NCBI GenBank assembly: GCA_025200525.1
Contig: CM045760.1
Coordinates: 47,945,932-48,009,931, forward strand
Length of the DNA stretch: 64,000 nucleotides
Direction: 5' to 3'
Source: Camellia lanceoleosa
Taxonomy: Eukaryota; Streptophyta; Magnoliopsida; Ericales; Theaceae
Below are positions 23,664 through 34,600 of this stretch, piece by piece. The notes below the pieces were generated by a model. It searched no databases. It saw only the letters and a list, made by a program, of their open reading frames with translations, and was not told the DNA's origin. A program made the translations under genes and the position numbers. Within the stretch, counting starts at the first letter, position 1. Every line of letters begins with the position of its first letter.

Positions 23664-24348
23664 AGCCTCGTTTGGGAACAGACTAATTTAGTAATTTTTT
23701 GACTATTTGACTAAAATATAAGCTAAAAAAACTAGTATGTTTGGGTTGATTTTTTGAATTTTTACGAAAATATGTGCAAAAAGTAGAGAGAATTTTTTTT
23801 TTTTTTGACTTTTTGATATGAATTGTTAGCTTTTTTATTTTTTAAGACCATCTCCAATCCTGAATCAAACCTTTCACCAAATTTAAAATTTGGTGAAAAA
23901 AATACTGTTTCATGCTCCAACCCTTTCACTAAATCGATATCAAATCGAAATTTCATCAAACGTTTCACCAAATTTGATACAGGCTCCGCGTTTCACCAGA
24001 ACACTGTTGATGACCGTTGGAAAAGATGAACCGGTCGACCAGCTAAAGGTTCAAAACGTTGAAAAAAAAAAAAAAAAATTTTTTTTTGGCTAACCGGTTG
24101 ACCAACCGGTCGACCACTAAAAGGTTCAAAAAGTTCAAAAAAAAAAAAAAAACATTTTTTTTGGCTTAACCGGTCGACCATCCGGTTGTCCCGGATGAAA
24201 ATTTGATGAAAATCAAGGGTTGGAGCACTGAGTATCAGATTTGGTGAAAAGTCATTTTTTTGACTCAGATTTGTTGAAAAAAAAAGTGAAGCGTTGGAGA
24301 TGCTCTAAGTAACTTTTTGACTAAATCGACTTATTGCCAAACAAGGCA
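23664..24348. mobile_element. Second, nested PIF/Harbinger-like element
   Basis: AGCCTCGTTTGGGAA at the left and TGCCTTGTTTGGCAA (reverse complement of the right) form the ends, flanked by TAA at 23661-23663 and 24349-24351. Both ends run on into a matching ATTTAG phrase. It sits inside 23439-24411. Confidence 0.72.
23846..24305. mobile_element. Third, innermost MITE
   Basis: Ends GACCATCTCCAATCC and GAGCATCTCCAACGC (reverse complement of the right), the frequent plant GAGCATCTCCAA type, flanked by TAA at 23843-23845 and 24306-24308. It includes a roughly 88-bp tandem duplication built on AACCGGTCGACCA with long A runs (about 24025-24190). Confidence 0.75.
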
Positions 24349-24503
24349 TAAGTTAGAAAAGTATGAACTTAAAAAAAAAACAACTTAAAAAAGCCATAGT
24401 CAAACCACAGCTAAGACAAAAAAGAAAAATAGAACAGAACAAAATGAAATGAACTAAACTTTAAAAAATAAATATATAAATAATTAAAACAATTGATTTG
24501 ACG

Positions 24504-25895
24504 TCAAATGTTCAATTGATTTTTCAACTTGAACGCCAAATCAGATAGTGATTTTGCAGAAGACCCTTCTCCACTCAAGACCTTCGCAGCAGCATCCTTC
24601 AGTCCCTCCATTCTCCGACGAACTTCCTTTCCATCTTCTCCTTCCAGAAGACTTTTCACAACTTCTGCAATCACTTCCCGTCCCACCAACCCTGATTCAT
24701 GACTTTTTGGTCTCAACGCCACCTTTAGACCCTCTGTTAGCATCACCGCGTTCATCTTTTGCTCTGCGAATAATGGCCAAGCGATTAGAGGCACACCGTG
24801 GACAGTGCTCTCCAAAGTTGAGTTCCATCCGCAGTGAGTTAAAAATCCACCCGTGGCACGGTGACTTAGCACCTCGATTTGCGGTGCCCACGACGGCACC
24901 ACTAGGCCTTGGCCTTGTGTCCTCTCCAAGAACCCTTTTGGCAATAAGCTCAAAGGGTCATTTTGGTTATGTGCATTGAATGATGAAACACTAGCATTGT
25001 CACTAGGGCTTCTCACAACCCACAAAAATCTTTGGCCACTCAGTTCTAAACCCAATGCTAACTCATTGAGTTGGTCATGAGAGAGAGTCCCAACACTTCC
25101 GAATGATACAAACACTACTGACCCACTTGGCTGATCATCTAACCATTTCAAACACTCGTACCGTTCTAATCCATCACTTGAACCGGTTCGGATAAGCGGT
25201 CCGACCGGATAAACTGGCGGCTTGCCCGGCTCGTCAACCAACAAAGCTTTTATAGCTCCCTCTTCCATGTCCACGAAGGTATTCACAATTATGCCCTCGG
25301 CTAAACCATATCGCTTTAAACTCTCAATGAATGCTTTGTTTGACCGGTCTTGAACCGGGTTTGGTAGATCTCTACCGTGAACTGGTACACAACCAGGTAA
25401 TTGTATCGGTTCAGGTAGGTCTCCGTACTCGCCCGTAACTGTCTCATCGATCTTCGGCAAATGAAGGCAAAACAGCAATGTCATGGCTGATGAAGGGAAG
25501 AACAAGTACGGCAAGACGCCGAACTCCCTGGCTACATTGATGGCGTCGATGCCGAATGGATCGACGATGAGAGAAACCAACCGGGTACTTGTGGATAATG
25601 AAGCTAAAGTGTGTTTAACAGAGGGAAGAGAGAGAGTGACTGTGAGGGAGATTTGGGAAGCAACACTGAGGGGGTCATTAGGTAGTTGAACAGGTGGGAG
25701 GAAGATGTGGTGGATGGTTTTGGGGAGTTGTTGGAGGACTGTTTTTTGGGCTGTGGTGGGTGGTGCGGCGGAGGGGATGAGGATGGTGGCGGAGAAGTGG
25801 TGGTGGTGGACGAGTTGCTTGGCAAATTCAATGCAAGGGATGAGATGACCCATACCTGGACTTGGTAGAAGAGCTACATGGGGTGTTTGATCCAT
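24504..25895 (-). CDS. UGT72B: UDP-glycosyltransferase, UGT72B type (copy 2)
   Basis: Paralog of the gene at 8371-9771, with the same single-exon layout and the same expected role: glucose transfer from UDP-glucose to phenolic acceptors in the cytosol. The 463-aa frame starts at the ATG at 25895 (MDQTPHVALL); the longer upstream open frame is leader. It keeps His17 and Asp112 (LIVDPFG) and the PSPG box at about residues 336-379 ending FAEQ, so it should be catalytically competent. It is three residues shorter than copy 1 because of a gap near residue 188 (NKAFIESLK against NKAYKGLIDSFK). Differences cluster in the acceptor half and the 240-250 and 305-320 loops, so acceptor range may differ. 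Its 3' flank has been separated from the ancestral context by nested MITEs starting about 90 bases past the stop. Confidence 0.93.
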   Translation of the reverse strand: MDQTPHVALLPSPGMGHLIPCIEFAKQLVHHHHFSATILIPSAAPPTTAQKTVLQQLPKTIHHIFLPPVQLPNDPLSVASQISLTVTLSLPSVKHTLASLSTSTRLVSLIVDPFGIDAINVAREFGVLPYLFFPSSAMTLLFCLHLPKIDETVTGEYGDLPEPIQLPGCVPVHGRDLPNPVQDRSNKAFIESLKRYGLAEGIIVNTFVDMEEGAIKALLVDEPGKPPVYPVGPLIRTGSSDGLERYECLKWLDDQPSGSVVFVSFGSVGTLSHDQLNELALGLELSGQRFLWVVRSPSDNASVSSFNAHNQNDPLSLLPKGFLERTQGQGLVVPSWAPQIEVLSHRATGGFLTHCGWNSTLESTVHGVPLIAWPLFAEQKMNAVMLTEGLKVALRPKSHESGLVGREVIAEVVKSLLEGEDGKEVRRRMEGLKDAAAKVLSGEGSSAKSLSDLAFKLKNQLNI

Positions 25896-25983
25896 GATAT
25901 ACAAGTGTTGAGAAATTTGAGTTTGTGTGTTGTGGTTGTGTGGTTTTATTTTTTGGTACTGTATAGGATGAATTGGTCGGTTT

Positions 25984-25993
25984 CTATTTATAG
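25984..25993 (-). promoter_or_regulatory. TATA box of UGT copy 2
   Basis: CTATAAATAG on the minus strand about 90 bases upstream of the ATG, inside a CTTCTATAAATAGAAACC block shared with copy 1. Confidence 0.7.
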
Positions 25994-26039
25994 AAGAAAG
26001 AAGGAAAATTACATGCAAGTGTGAAAAGAAAAAAAAAGG

Positions 26040-26732
26040 GGTATCAATGCGTGAAAATTACACCTCATTACAGATATACTTACACCCCTATATTAGTTTG
26101 AAGGGAAATTACATGGAAATTACATGCAAGTGTGAAAAGGAAAAAAAAAAAAAGTATCAATGCATGAAAAGTCTGGGAACCAGAGGGATGGTTGGGCCCA
26201 TTGAGGTAGGCACAAACGTAGACCTCCTAAGACAGTAGAACTTATAAAAGTCCGGGAACGAGACTTGTCAACCCAGATTTTTTTAAGGAGTAATAATACA
26301 AATTCATTTTTATTAATTCAAAAATTTAAATTTTCATCACATTTTACATGGATTCTGAATCTCACGTTATATAAATTAATTTTTATCATATAATTACTCA
26401 TTTAGAAAATTCTGAGTGCATAAATTTGGATTATCAAACTTTCTCCTTTTTAAATAGTTATAGGGTAAAAATTAAAATTTTATAATATGTAGTTTGTATG
26501 TAAAATAAATTTTAATCACAAAATAATAATTTTTTGTAATTTCTAAGTTGATAAGTTTGGATTAATTGTATTAATGAAAACAATATAATGAATCACAATC
26601 ATTAAGAAAATAATATTTTTATAAATCCACTAAATTTTGATGAGAATTATAATACACAACCTTATATGCCCAAAATTTGAATTATCAATTTATTGTTCAA
26701 ATTCATTTTATGAGTATATACAATAATACAAT
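26040..26732. other. Upstream flank of UGT copy 2
   Basis: Non-coding. It contains two copies of an ATTACATGCAAGTGTGAAAA / GTATCAATGC phrase (26010-26055 and 26118-26165), a local tandem duplication absent from copy 1, and then sequence shared with copy 1 (GGATGGTTGGGCCCA, AAGGAGTAATA). Confidence 0.6.
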
Positions 26733-26973
26733 GGACTTTTCTTAAGTGTGCAATTGCACACCATGTGCCACTGACACAAAAAGTGTAAGTGTAAGGTGTA
26801 AGTATAAGTATAAGGTGTAAGTGTAAGGTGTAAGGTGTAAGTGGGTTGCATATGGTGTGCAACCTCAAAAAATGTGTAAGTGTAAGGTTTAATTTTTCAC
26901 AAAAGGTGTAAGTGTAAGGTGTAAGTGTAAGGTATAAGGTGTAAGGTGTAAGTTGCACACCATAACCAAACCC
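26733..26973. mobile_element. 241-bp MITE with a 9-bp target duplication
   Basis: TAATACAAT stands directly outside both ends (26724-26732 and 26974-26982). The ends are diverged inverted repeats sharing a GTGTGCAA core (left GGACTTTTCTTAAGTGTGCA; right reverse complement GGGTTTGGTTATGGTGTGCA). The interior is mostly a GTGTAAG/GTATAAG 6-7-bp repeat. A 9-bp duplication points to the Mutator superfamily. Confidence 0.75.
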
Positions 26974-26974
26974 T

Positions 26975-26990
26975 AATACAATACACAATT
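26975..26990. repeat. Left target-site duplication of the LINE
   Basis: AATACAATACACAATT occurs here and again at 41717-41732, right after the LINE poly(A) tail. A 16-bp duplication is typical of L1-type insertion. Confidence 0.88.
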
Positions 26991-29101
26991 TGTAACGCCC
27001 TCAAAATAAACCTATAATATATAACAGTAGCATGCATTGACAAAAGAAAACCAATTATTATCTCATTCATCAGAGTATCATTATTGAAGGTTATCACATG
27101 TAACATCAAAATAAATGCCCTATGGGCTTACATCTTTCCAAGCTTAACACTTGGGTACAAAAATGTGAGTACTAACTCAACTACAAATTCAGCCCTTGAC
27201 TTGAGTTTACATGTAATATCAAATAAACTGAAATAACAACTAATCTAAACAGAGTCTTCAACTCTAAATCCTTCCAAGCTAATTCCTTGGAGGTAGCGCA
27301 TCACCTGGACCTGAAAATGATGTTCCCGTATAGGGTGAGCCACAGCCCAGTAAAAATATACTAAACCAAATATAAGTATTGAATAAAGCAATAGCATTCA
27401 ATAGATGGACTACACAAAATATCAGTTTCATCATCATACAGTTTCATGACATTAATGTCCATGACACGTTTCACTTTCTATTATTTATTCAACTTTCCAT
27501 TTACACAAATATGGCTCAGAACCTGGCCAAATAACTCAACAGAGATTACATCTCTTATTAACAATATTTCCAATTCAATGGGGATAACAAATTAAGTTAA
27601 ACATTTCTTATATCATAATGGATACACATGTTGGTGTTGTATCAACCTCAACCAAAATTCACTTACATACTTCCCAATTGATACACATTTTAGTGATGTA
27701 TTAATAACATGTAAAAACACTTCTATAAATCAATAAGCACACATATTAGTGGTGCTAATGGAGTCCATCCCCTATATCTTCCCAAACAATATTCGGTTTA
27801 GGAGTCCATCCCTTATCTCATCCCAAACTATGGAGTACATCTCCTATCTCCTCCCAACAATATGCATATACAATGTATTAAACACTTGCCATATACAATA
27901 CTCAATCAATACACGTATTTTCTGTATTAATTCAACAGTCAAAATCAATGACTTAACTAATGTGATTAGTTTCAGTTTTCCCTAATCCACATGTAATGTC
28001 TACAACAATCACGACTATCCTCCACTGATAGTCCAAAACAATTATCTCTAAACAGGAAATAAATGTTACAACAAATATAAACTCAACAATTTCATGAGTG
28101 TGTTATTAAACTATCCAACTACACCATTTAAGCTTATAATTTCCCAATTCCATGAATTCAACTAAATTCCCCAATTTTCCTTAAATAAATTATACAAATT
28201 AATTTATTACAATAACTAGGGTTTTTCCCAAAATTACCAAACAACCCCAACATATCAAAATACCAAAACTTAGAACAACACCTATAATATGGAGTAGGAA
28301 ATCCCTACCTCGAAGTGAAGAACACGAATGGAGAAGATGATCAAAATGCAAAGTGCTCCAAACCGTCAAACATTCAGATAAAAATGAAGCCCTCAACCCC
28401 CTTTATCTTTTTAATAAACAGCCTAGGGTAGAATCACCCTAAAAGTAGATGAAACCTAAGGTGAATGGAGGGAGAGAGAAGTCGGACCTAGGGTTTTGGA
28501 ATAAAAAAGAGGATGAAAAAGTGTTTTAAAACCCGCTGCTGCCTATTTAAACTCGACAGGCTCGCTCGAGCAAATGATTGGTCGCTCGAGCGACCAGACA
28601 CAAGAATGACTCGCTCGAGCGAATAAAGTCTCGCTCGAGCCAAGAATGCAATGCTTCAGGTCTACAACCCAGAAGCACGCTCGAGCGACAGAATGCTCGC
28701 TCGAGCGAAGAACTCGAAAACATACACCTCGCTCGCTCGAACAAAGAAACACAGCTCTCAGGTCTATACTAGACGCAATCGCTCGCTCGAGCGAAGAGAC
28801 CCTGGCTCGAGCCACCAGACACAAAATTCTACTCTCGCTCAAGCGACCAAACCCTCGATCGAGCGAAGGACCAAAAACAAAAGCTCGCTCGAGCGACACC
28901 TCCTCGATCGAGCGAAGGTCCAAAATTCTACATAGCAACACTTGGTTTCCAAACTCAACCAACCTGTAACAAACCTGTCCAACACGTCCTATAACTCAAA
29001 AAAGAAGATAAAGGACAACAACAACAATTATGCAATGATAGGATCCACAGAACCTAAGTCCGGATACAACAACCAAATGGGAAAAGACCGGGGTCGCTAT
29101 A
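26991..29101. mobile_element. 2.1-kb solo-LTR-like element
   Basis: Begins TGTAACGCCC and ends GGGGTCGCTATA, which as reverse complement (TATAGCGACCCC) is a diverged inverted match; CAATT lies on both sides (26986-26990 and 29102-29106), a 5-bp target duplication as LTR retrotransposons make. No coding region. It sits exactly between the left LINE target duplication and the LINE itself. I call it solo-LTR-like because of the ends and 5-bp duplication; an unusual DNA transposon is the alternative. Confidence 0.6.
28560..28917. repeat. Cluster of TCGCTCGAGCGA palindromes
   Basis: About thirteen copies or near-copies of TCGCTCGAGCGA lie at irregular 15-50-bp spacing near the right end of the 26991-29101 element; variants include CTCGATCGAGCGA and CTCGCTCAAGCGA. 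The intervening sequence partly repeats as well (ATGCTTCAGGTCTACA and CTCTCAGGTCTATACT). Open frames across the array are a by-product of the repeat. Confidence 0.88.
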
Positions 29102-29168
29102 CAATTATTATAAACATACATTTAATTTTAGAAATAAGGACATTTGAAGAAGAAAAAAAGAAAAAGTA

Positions 29169-31600
29169 ATGGAGAGAAAATAGCAGGGAGGAGTGAAGTT
29201 TCGAGGATCAGCAAGCAGAGATAAAGGAGGCTGGATTCCAGTTTTTCATCAGAAGCACAAGAGGAGTAGGGGCTATTTGAGTTTACAAACAATCTTTGTG
29301 GATAATCTGCCAGAGTCCATGGATCCGAAAGGGCTATATACCTTATTCACAAAGTTTGGTGTGGTCAAAGATGTGGTTATTCCATCCAAAAGAAGAAAAG
29401 CAACAAGATCCAGGTTTGGGTTCGCTCGTTATGACTGTCCAATTGCAGCAAAGGTTGCTATCCAGAAGGCAAATAGAGTTTGGTGCAGAAACAGATCCCT
29501 TGTAGTGAAGACTGCTAAGTTCGGAAGAAAGAAGAGTGGTGCAATTCAAAATACAAATAACCAAAAGTTACAAGTAAAAGGTAATGATAAGGGCAGGGAC
29601 TGGGTGAATCCTTTGCAGAAGTGGTGAGAGGTGGACAGCAACTTAGAGACCCTATCAAAGTAGTCATAGTTGAGGAATATGGTAATGGTTGGCTTCACCA
29701 AAGTGTTATAGTTACTCTTAAGAAACACTGCCATTTTTCAGACTTTAAAAAAGAGTGTGTTAAAAGAGATCTGCAGAATGTACAAGTTCGAGAAGGTGGA
29801 GGCAGAGTAGTAATTCTGTCTTTCGAATCAATTGAGGCATTAAGGAATCGGAGGGAGGTACTTGGGGATTGGACTGACGAATGGTGTGATGCGATGGTAG
29901 AATGGAGAAATGGACTAGTTTTAGATCAAGAGAGAGAGGTATGGCTTCAATGTTATGGCATACCTCTTAATCTTTGGAATATCACAAACTTTAGAAAAAT
30001 TGGGAAAGTATGGGGAGAAGTGTTAGAGGTTGAAGTGAACACCATGTCTATGTCAACCTTGGCTTGTGGTAAACTAAGAATATTGACGAAGAATATGGAG
30101 TTAATTAATTCGAGTATCAAGTTGATGAATAAAGCTACTGTAAGCATAATTAGGGTGATTGAAGAGCTTTGTTCATGCCATGAACAGCATAAGGAGGATA
30201 ACTCATCAAATTACCAGTTCAGTGTAGCAGAGAAGGAAGATGGGAAGGGTGAAGAAGATGATGAAGTGAATAAATCAGAGGTTGAAGTGGCAGGTAATGA
30301 GGATGTGGCTTATGATCAATGGGCTGGAAACAACATGGCTCGGGAGGGCAATAGCAGCAATTTAACTGCTATATCAGTAGTAAATGACACATGCACTATT
30401 GCGAAAGAACCAAGAAAAGCTGGTGCTGGTGCGGGAAATGAAGAAGGCGTGCCCAAGGTAATAATTCAGAGCACTACAAGGGGAAGTCCAAGGGATACAG
30501 AGTGTGATCCAGTCGTGGGCTTTATGAAAAGTATAAGCAGTCATGATGTTCTTGGGCCTAGTTTTAATCTTAATGTGGTGTTGGACCAAGTCCAGTCCAA
30601 AGGATTACTTGTGGGGCTGAATCAAGGTAGGCTTGACTGGTATGGAAAGGATGTCCAAAATACTAACTACCAAACAGTAGCTCAGCCATCTTTAGAAATA
30701 GTCTCAGGTTCTATGGAAACTTCTGGGCAACCAAATCAAAAAAGGATAGAGTCAAAGCAAAAAAGGGTGATCTCTAACTATGTTTGGATTGAGTGATTTG
30801 GAGAGAAAAGAAAAGAAATAGAGTGATATGTATTTCTCTTATTTGTTTGGATAACCTAAGTAGAGAGAAATGTGAAGAAATAGAGAAAAATGGAGACAAA
30901 CTCATTTATCTTATAAGCCCCATTTTCAATCTTCCCAAAAGTGGAGAGATTGAGAGAGAAAAGAAACCACTATTTTCATAATACCAATTTTGTCCCTATA
31001 AAAATAAAAGAAATAAAATGATTGAAAATATAAAAAGGTTATTTTGGTAATATAACATAAAATAATTTCTTTTCTTTTCTCTTAATGAAACCTAACCAAA
31101 CAAGAATGAGAGAAATCACAATCATTTCTTTTCTTTTATTTCTTCCTTATCCAAACAAAAAGGAAAGAAATCACAATCATTTCTTTTCTTTTCTTTTCTC
31201 TTATTACTCAAGTAATCATTTCTTTTCTTTTCTCTCTTAGGTTCCCAAACATAGTTAGAGAAGGGTGAAAGAAGGGTGAAGATAATCTGAGTAGCATGGC
31301 GAAAAGGACAAGAAGATTGGGGCAGAACAAAGTGTGGTCAAAGCATGGATTGAACAGATGAGCTAGTTTTAAGGCTGCTGCTGAGGCTATTTCATCATAT
31401 TTATCTCAAAATAGGAAGGATAGCAGGAGTAATTATCTAAGAAACGAAGCAATAACTACAATACAGATTTGGAAAACTCTGGGGGTTGATTTCAAAGGTA
31501 AGGAAAAGGAGGTGATTGAAAAAATTATCACAATGGAACATAATGACTTGGCCCAGGTTTCAAAGAGGAAGGAAGGAGTGGGTGATTGAAGAAGCATCTT
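29169..31600 (+). pseudogene. LINE ORF1 (RNA-binding protein)
   Basis: ORF1 of plant L1 elements binds element RNA to form the transposition particle. An ATG at 29169 is followed after four codons by TAG at 29181; the frame reopens to 29627. It contains an RNA recognition motif (TIFVDNLPESMD then SRFGFARYDC, about 29290-29520). A one-base slip near 29605 shifts to the next frame, which runs to 30796 and holds a DUF4283-like domain (SVIVTLKKHCHF, EVWLQCYGIPLNLW, about 29690-30170), then an acidic linker. A MITE at 30771-31261 cuts the C-terminal part; what follows is Lys/Arg-rich and runs to about 31600. Confidence 0.8.
30771..31261. mobile_element. 491-bp MITE in LINE ORF1
   Basis: Perfect 17-bp inverted ends TCTCTAACTATGTTTGG, flanked by AGGGTGA on both sides (30764-30770 and 31262-31268). 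The interior repeats TTTCTTTTCTTTT-type words and has no gene. The match of its ends suggests a recent insertion compared with the decay of its host LINE. Confidence 0.85.
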
Positions 31601-31628
31601 AGGAGAAAAAGGGGTTCTAATAATTTTA

Positions 31629-34600
31629 ATGAAAATAGTGTCTTGGAATATTAGAGGGTTGGGAAGGTTGGAGAAGGGAAGGAAAGTAAAAGAGTTATTA
31701 AGGCAGAAAAATGTAGACGTGGTCCTATTTCAAGAAACAAAAAGATATGAGATTTCAGAGTAGTTTGTCAAAACTCTTTGGCCTGAAGATTTGGTTGAAT
31801 TTATGGAAGTGGGAACTGATGGCAGTGCTGGAGGAATGCTATGTGTGTGGAAACCTGAGGTTTTTGAGTTGAGTGAGTGCTGCAGTAACAGGAATTACAT
31901 CATCCTATCAGGTAAAATTCATCATGTAATTGATTGTGTGATAATAAATGTTTATGCTCCTAATGATAGAATTATGAGAAGGAAACTTTGGGAAACTTTG
32001 GGCAATCTTCAACCTAAGTTTCCTAAACCTTGGTGTATTGGGCGAGATTTTAATGAAGTTAGAACAGTGGCTGAAAGGAAAGGGTGTCTTAGAAGAGATA
32101 GGGGGATGATAGAGTTTGATGAATTTATTAATAATTAGGAATTAATAGATGTTTCAATGATTGGGAGAAAGTATACATGGTGCAATTCTCAAGAAGGTGA
32201 GAGGTGGAGTAGACTGGACAGATTCTTAGTCAATCCAGAATGGTTAGAATGGTTTAGCTTTAAATTCTGGGGTTTGTCAAGGTTAGTGTCAGACCATTGC
32301 CCAATAATCTTAATGGAAGATGATAGAGATTGGGGTCTGAAGCCATTTAGGTTCCTAAATGCTTGGGTCCTTAATCCCATTTTCATGAGCAAGGTAAAAT
32401 TAGTATGGGAGAACACTCATGCGGATGGATGGGCTGGATATAGGTTAAAGATTAAATTGAAGTCCTTGAAAGAAGCATTGAAAGTTTGGAACAAGGATGT
32501 GTTTGGGAATGTTGAATGCAAACTCAAAGAAGCTGAGGATGCATTGCATAAATTGGACTTGGCTACTGAGGTTAGACCCTTGCAAGATCATGAAGTATTA
32601 AGTAGAAGAGAGATCAAAGGAGAGATATGGAAGCTGAAAAAAATGAATGATTGGGTATGGATGTAGAAATCAAGGGTAACTTGGGCTCTAAAAGGTGACA
32701 GGAATACTAGGTATTTCTATGTTATGGCTACACAGCATCAGAGTAGGAACCTACTGGACTCCATCACAATCAAAGGTAACATCTTTAACAAACCAAAAGA
32801 TGTGAAAAAAGAAATGGCAAGGTATTTTGGTAAGGCATTTGCTGAGAGCTGGCTGATTAAACCTCAGATAGGTGGTGATTTTAAAACCATTGCACCCTCT
32901 CAGGTTGAATTGTTTGTACAGGATTTTTCTAAATCAGAATTACATGATACAATCAGAGAGTGTGATGGGGATAAAGCGTCAGGGTCAGATGAATTTAATT
33001 TGATTTGTATTCAAAAGGGATGGAGGTTCATGAAAGATGATATATTGAAGTTTATGGCTGAGTTCCATGAGCATGGTAGGTTGGTGAAGGGACTGAACTA
33101 CTCTTTTGTAACATTAATTCCTAAGAAGGAAAATCCAACTAGTATCCAAGACTTTGGACCTATAAGTCTCATTAACTCCATTTATAAGATCCTCTCAAAG
33201 ATCCTAGCCTGCAGATTAAAGAAGGTGCTTCCTAGTATCATTAGCCCAACCTAATCTGCATTTTTGAGTGGAAGGAATATAGTTGATGGGATATTAGTTG
33301 CAAATGAGGTGGTCGATTGGTGGAAAAGATCCAATAGAAGTGGGTTAATACTCAAACTCGATTTTGAAAAGGCCTATGACATAGTAAATTGGGGATACTT
33401 GTTTGATATGTTAAGGAAATTTGGGTTTGAGACAAAATGGGTGGAATGGATGAGGACTTTCTTAATGACAGCTAAAATTTCAAGCCTTGTTAATGGTTCC
33501 CCATCTAAGGAAGTGGTTCCCTAAAAGGGCTTGGGGCAAGGGTATCCAATCTCACCATTTTTGTTCAACATAGCAGTTGAAGGTCTTAACATATTATTAT
33601 CAAGAGCCAAAGAACTAGGTCTGTTAAGAGGGGTTAATATTGGTTCTGAAGGATTGAATGTATCTCATTTACAGTATGTTGATGATACAATCTTATTTTG
33701 TGAGGCTGATTGGGTGGAGGTTACAAATGTTAAGAGGATTCTAAGGTGCTTTGAAGCTGTGTCTGGACTCAAAATTAACTATCACAAAAGTGTTGTTAGT
33801 GGAGTGGGAATTGAAGAGGATACTATAGCTAAATTTGCTGCAAGAGTAAATTGCTCAAGCCAAAAGCTCCCCTTCAAGTACTTAGGTTTGCCTTCAGAGG
33901 TTAATCTTAGAAGAAAGCAAACTTGGAAACCTATGGTGGATAAGTTTAAAAATAAATTAGCCAGATGGAAAAGAAGAATGCTATCATTTGCTGGTAGGGT
34001 GACATTAATTAAATCAGTGTTATCCAACCTTCCAGTCTACTATATGTCCTTATTTAGAATGCCTCAAGGAATTGTTAAGGAGTTAAATAAAATCCAATCA
34101 ACATTTCTGTGGGGTGGAACTGATCTGAAGAGAAGGATACATTTAGTGAAATGGAAGGATGCTTCAGTAAGCAAGAATCTTGGAGGTCTGGGGATAAGGA
34201 ATACTAAAACAGTGAATGAAAGTTTATTAGCCAAATGGTGGTGGAGGTTTGGGTCCGAAGATTCTGCTTTGTGGAAATCATTGATTTGCTGCAAGTATGA
34301 AACTGCTAGTAGAAAATGGTTTCCTTTCCTCATGACTGCTAATTCTTGCTCTAGGATTTAGAGTGATATTTTACCAGTGGCCGAATCTAATCCTAGGCTT
34401 TTTAATTTTTATCAGGAAAATGAAATCAAAGTTGGGAATGGGTCTAGGATTCTGTTTTGGGAGGATGCTTGGAAGGGTGGCTGTTGTCTTCAAGTCAAGT
34501 ATCCGAGATTGTTCAGTATTTCTATTGATAAAGGGGTCACATTGAAAGAAATGGTGGACAAAAAAGCCAGCTACGATGATTGGTTTTTCAGGTTTCGAAG

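Larger units (their letters stand above)
23439..24411. mobile_element. PIF/Harbinger-like element with two more nested inside
   Basis: Starts GGCTTCGTTCGGCAA and ends ...TTTGACCATAG-like inverted sequence next to CACAGC, flanked by TAA at 23436-23438 and 24412-24414, the 3-bp TWA duplication usual for PIF/Harbinger. Copy 1 of the duplication lacks the whole segment. Its left 200 bp resemble the MITE at 42373-42609. No transposase is visible, so it is non-autonomous. Confidence 0.7.

Noticed and set aside
26760..26960. GTGTAAG repeats resembling telomere sequence
   Set aside because: The unit is not TTTAGGG, the array is short and irregular, and it lies between the inverted ends of a MITE with a 9-bp duplication.
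28543..28969. Overlapping open frames on both strands in the CTCGAG array
   Set aside because: The palindromic repeat keeps stops away in several frames at once; no protein family is recognisable.
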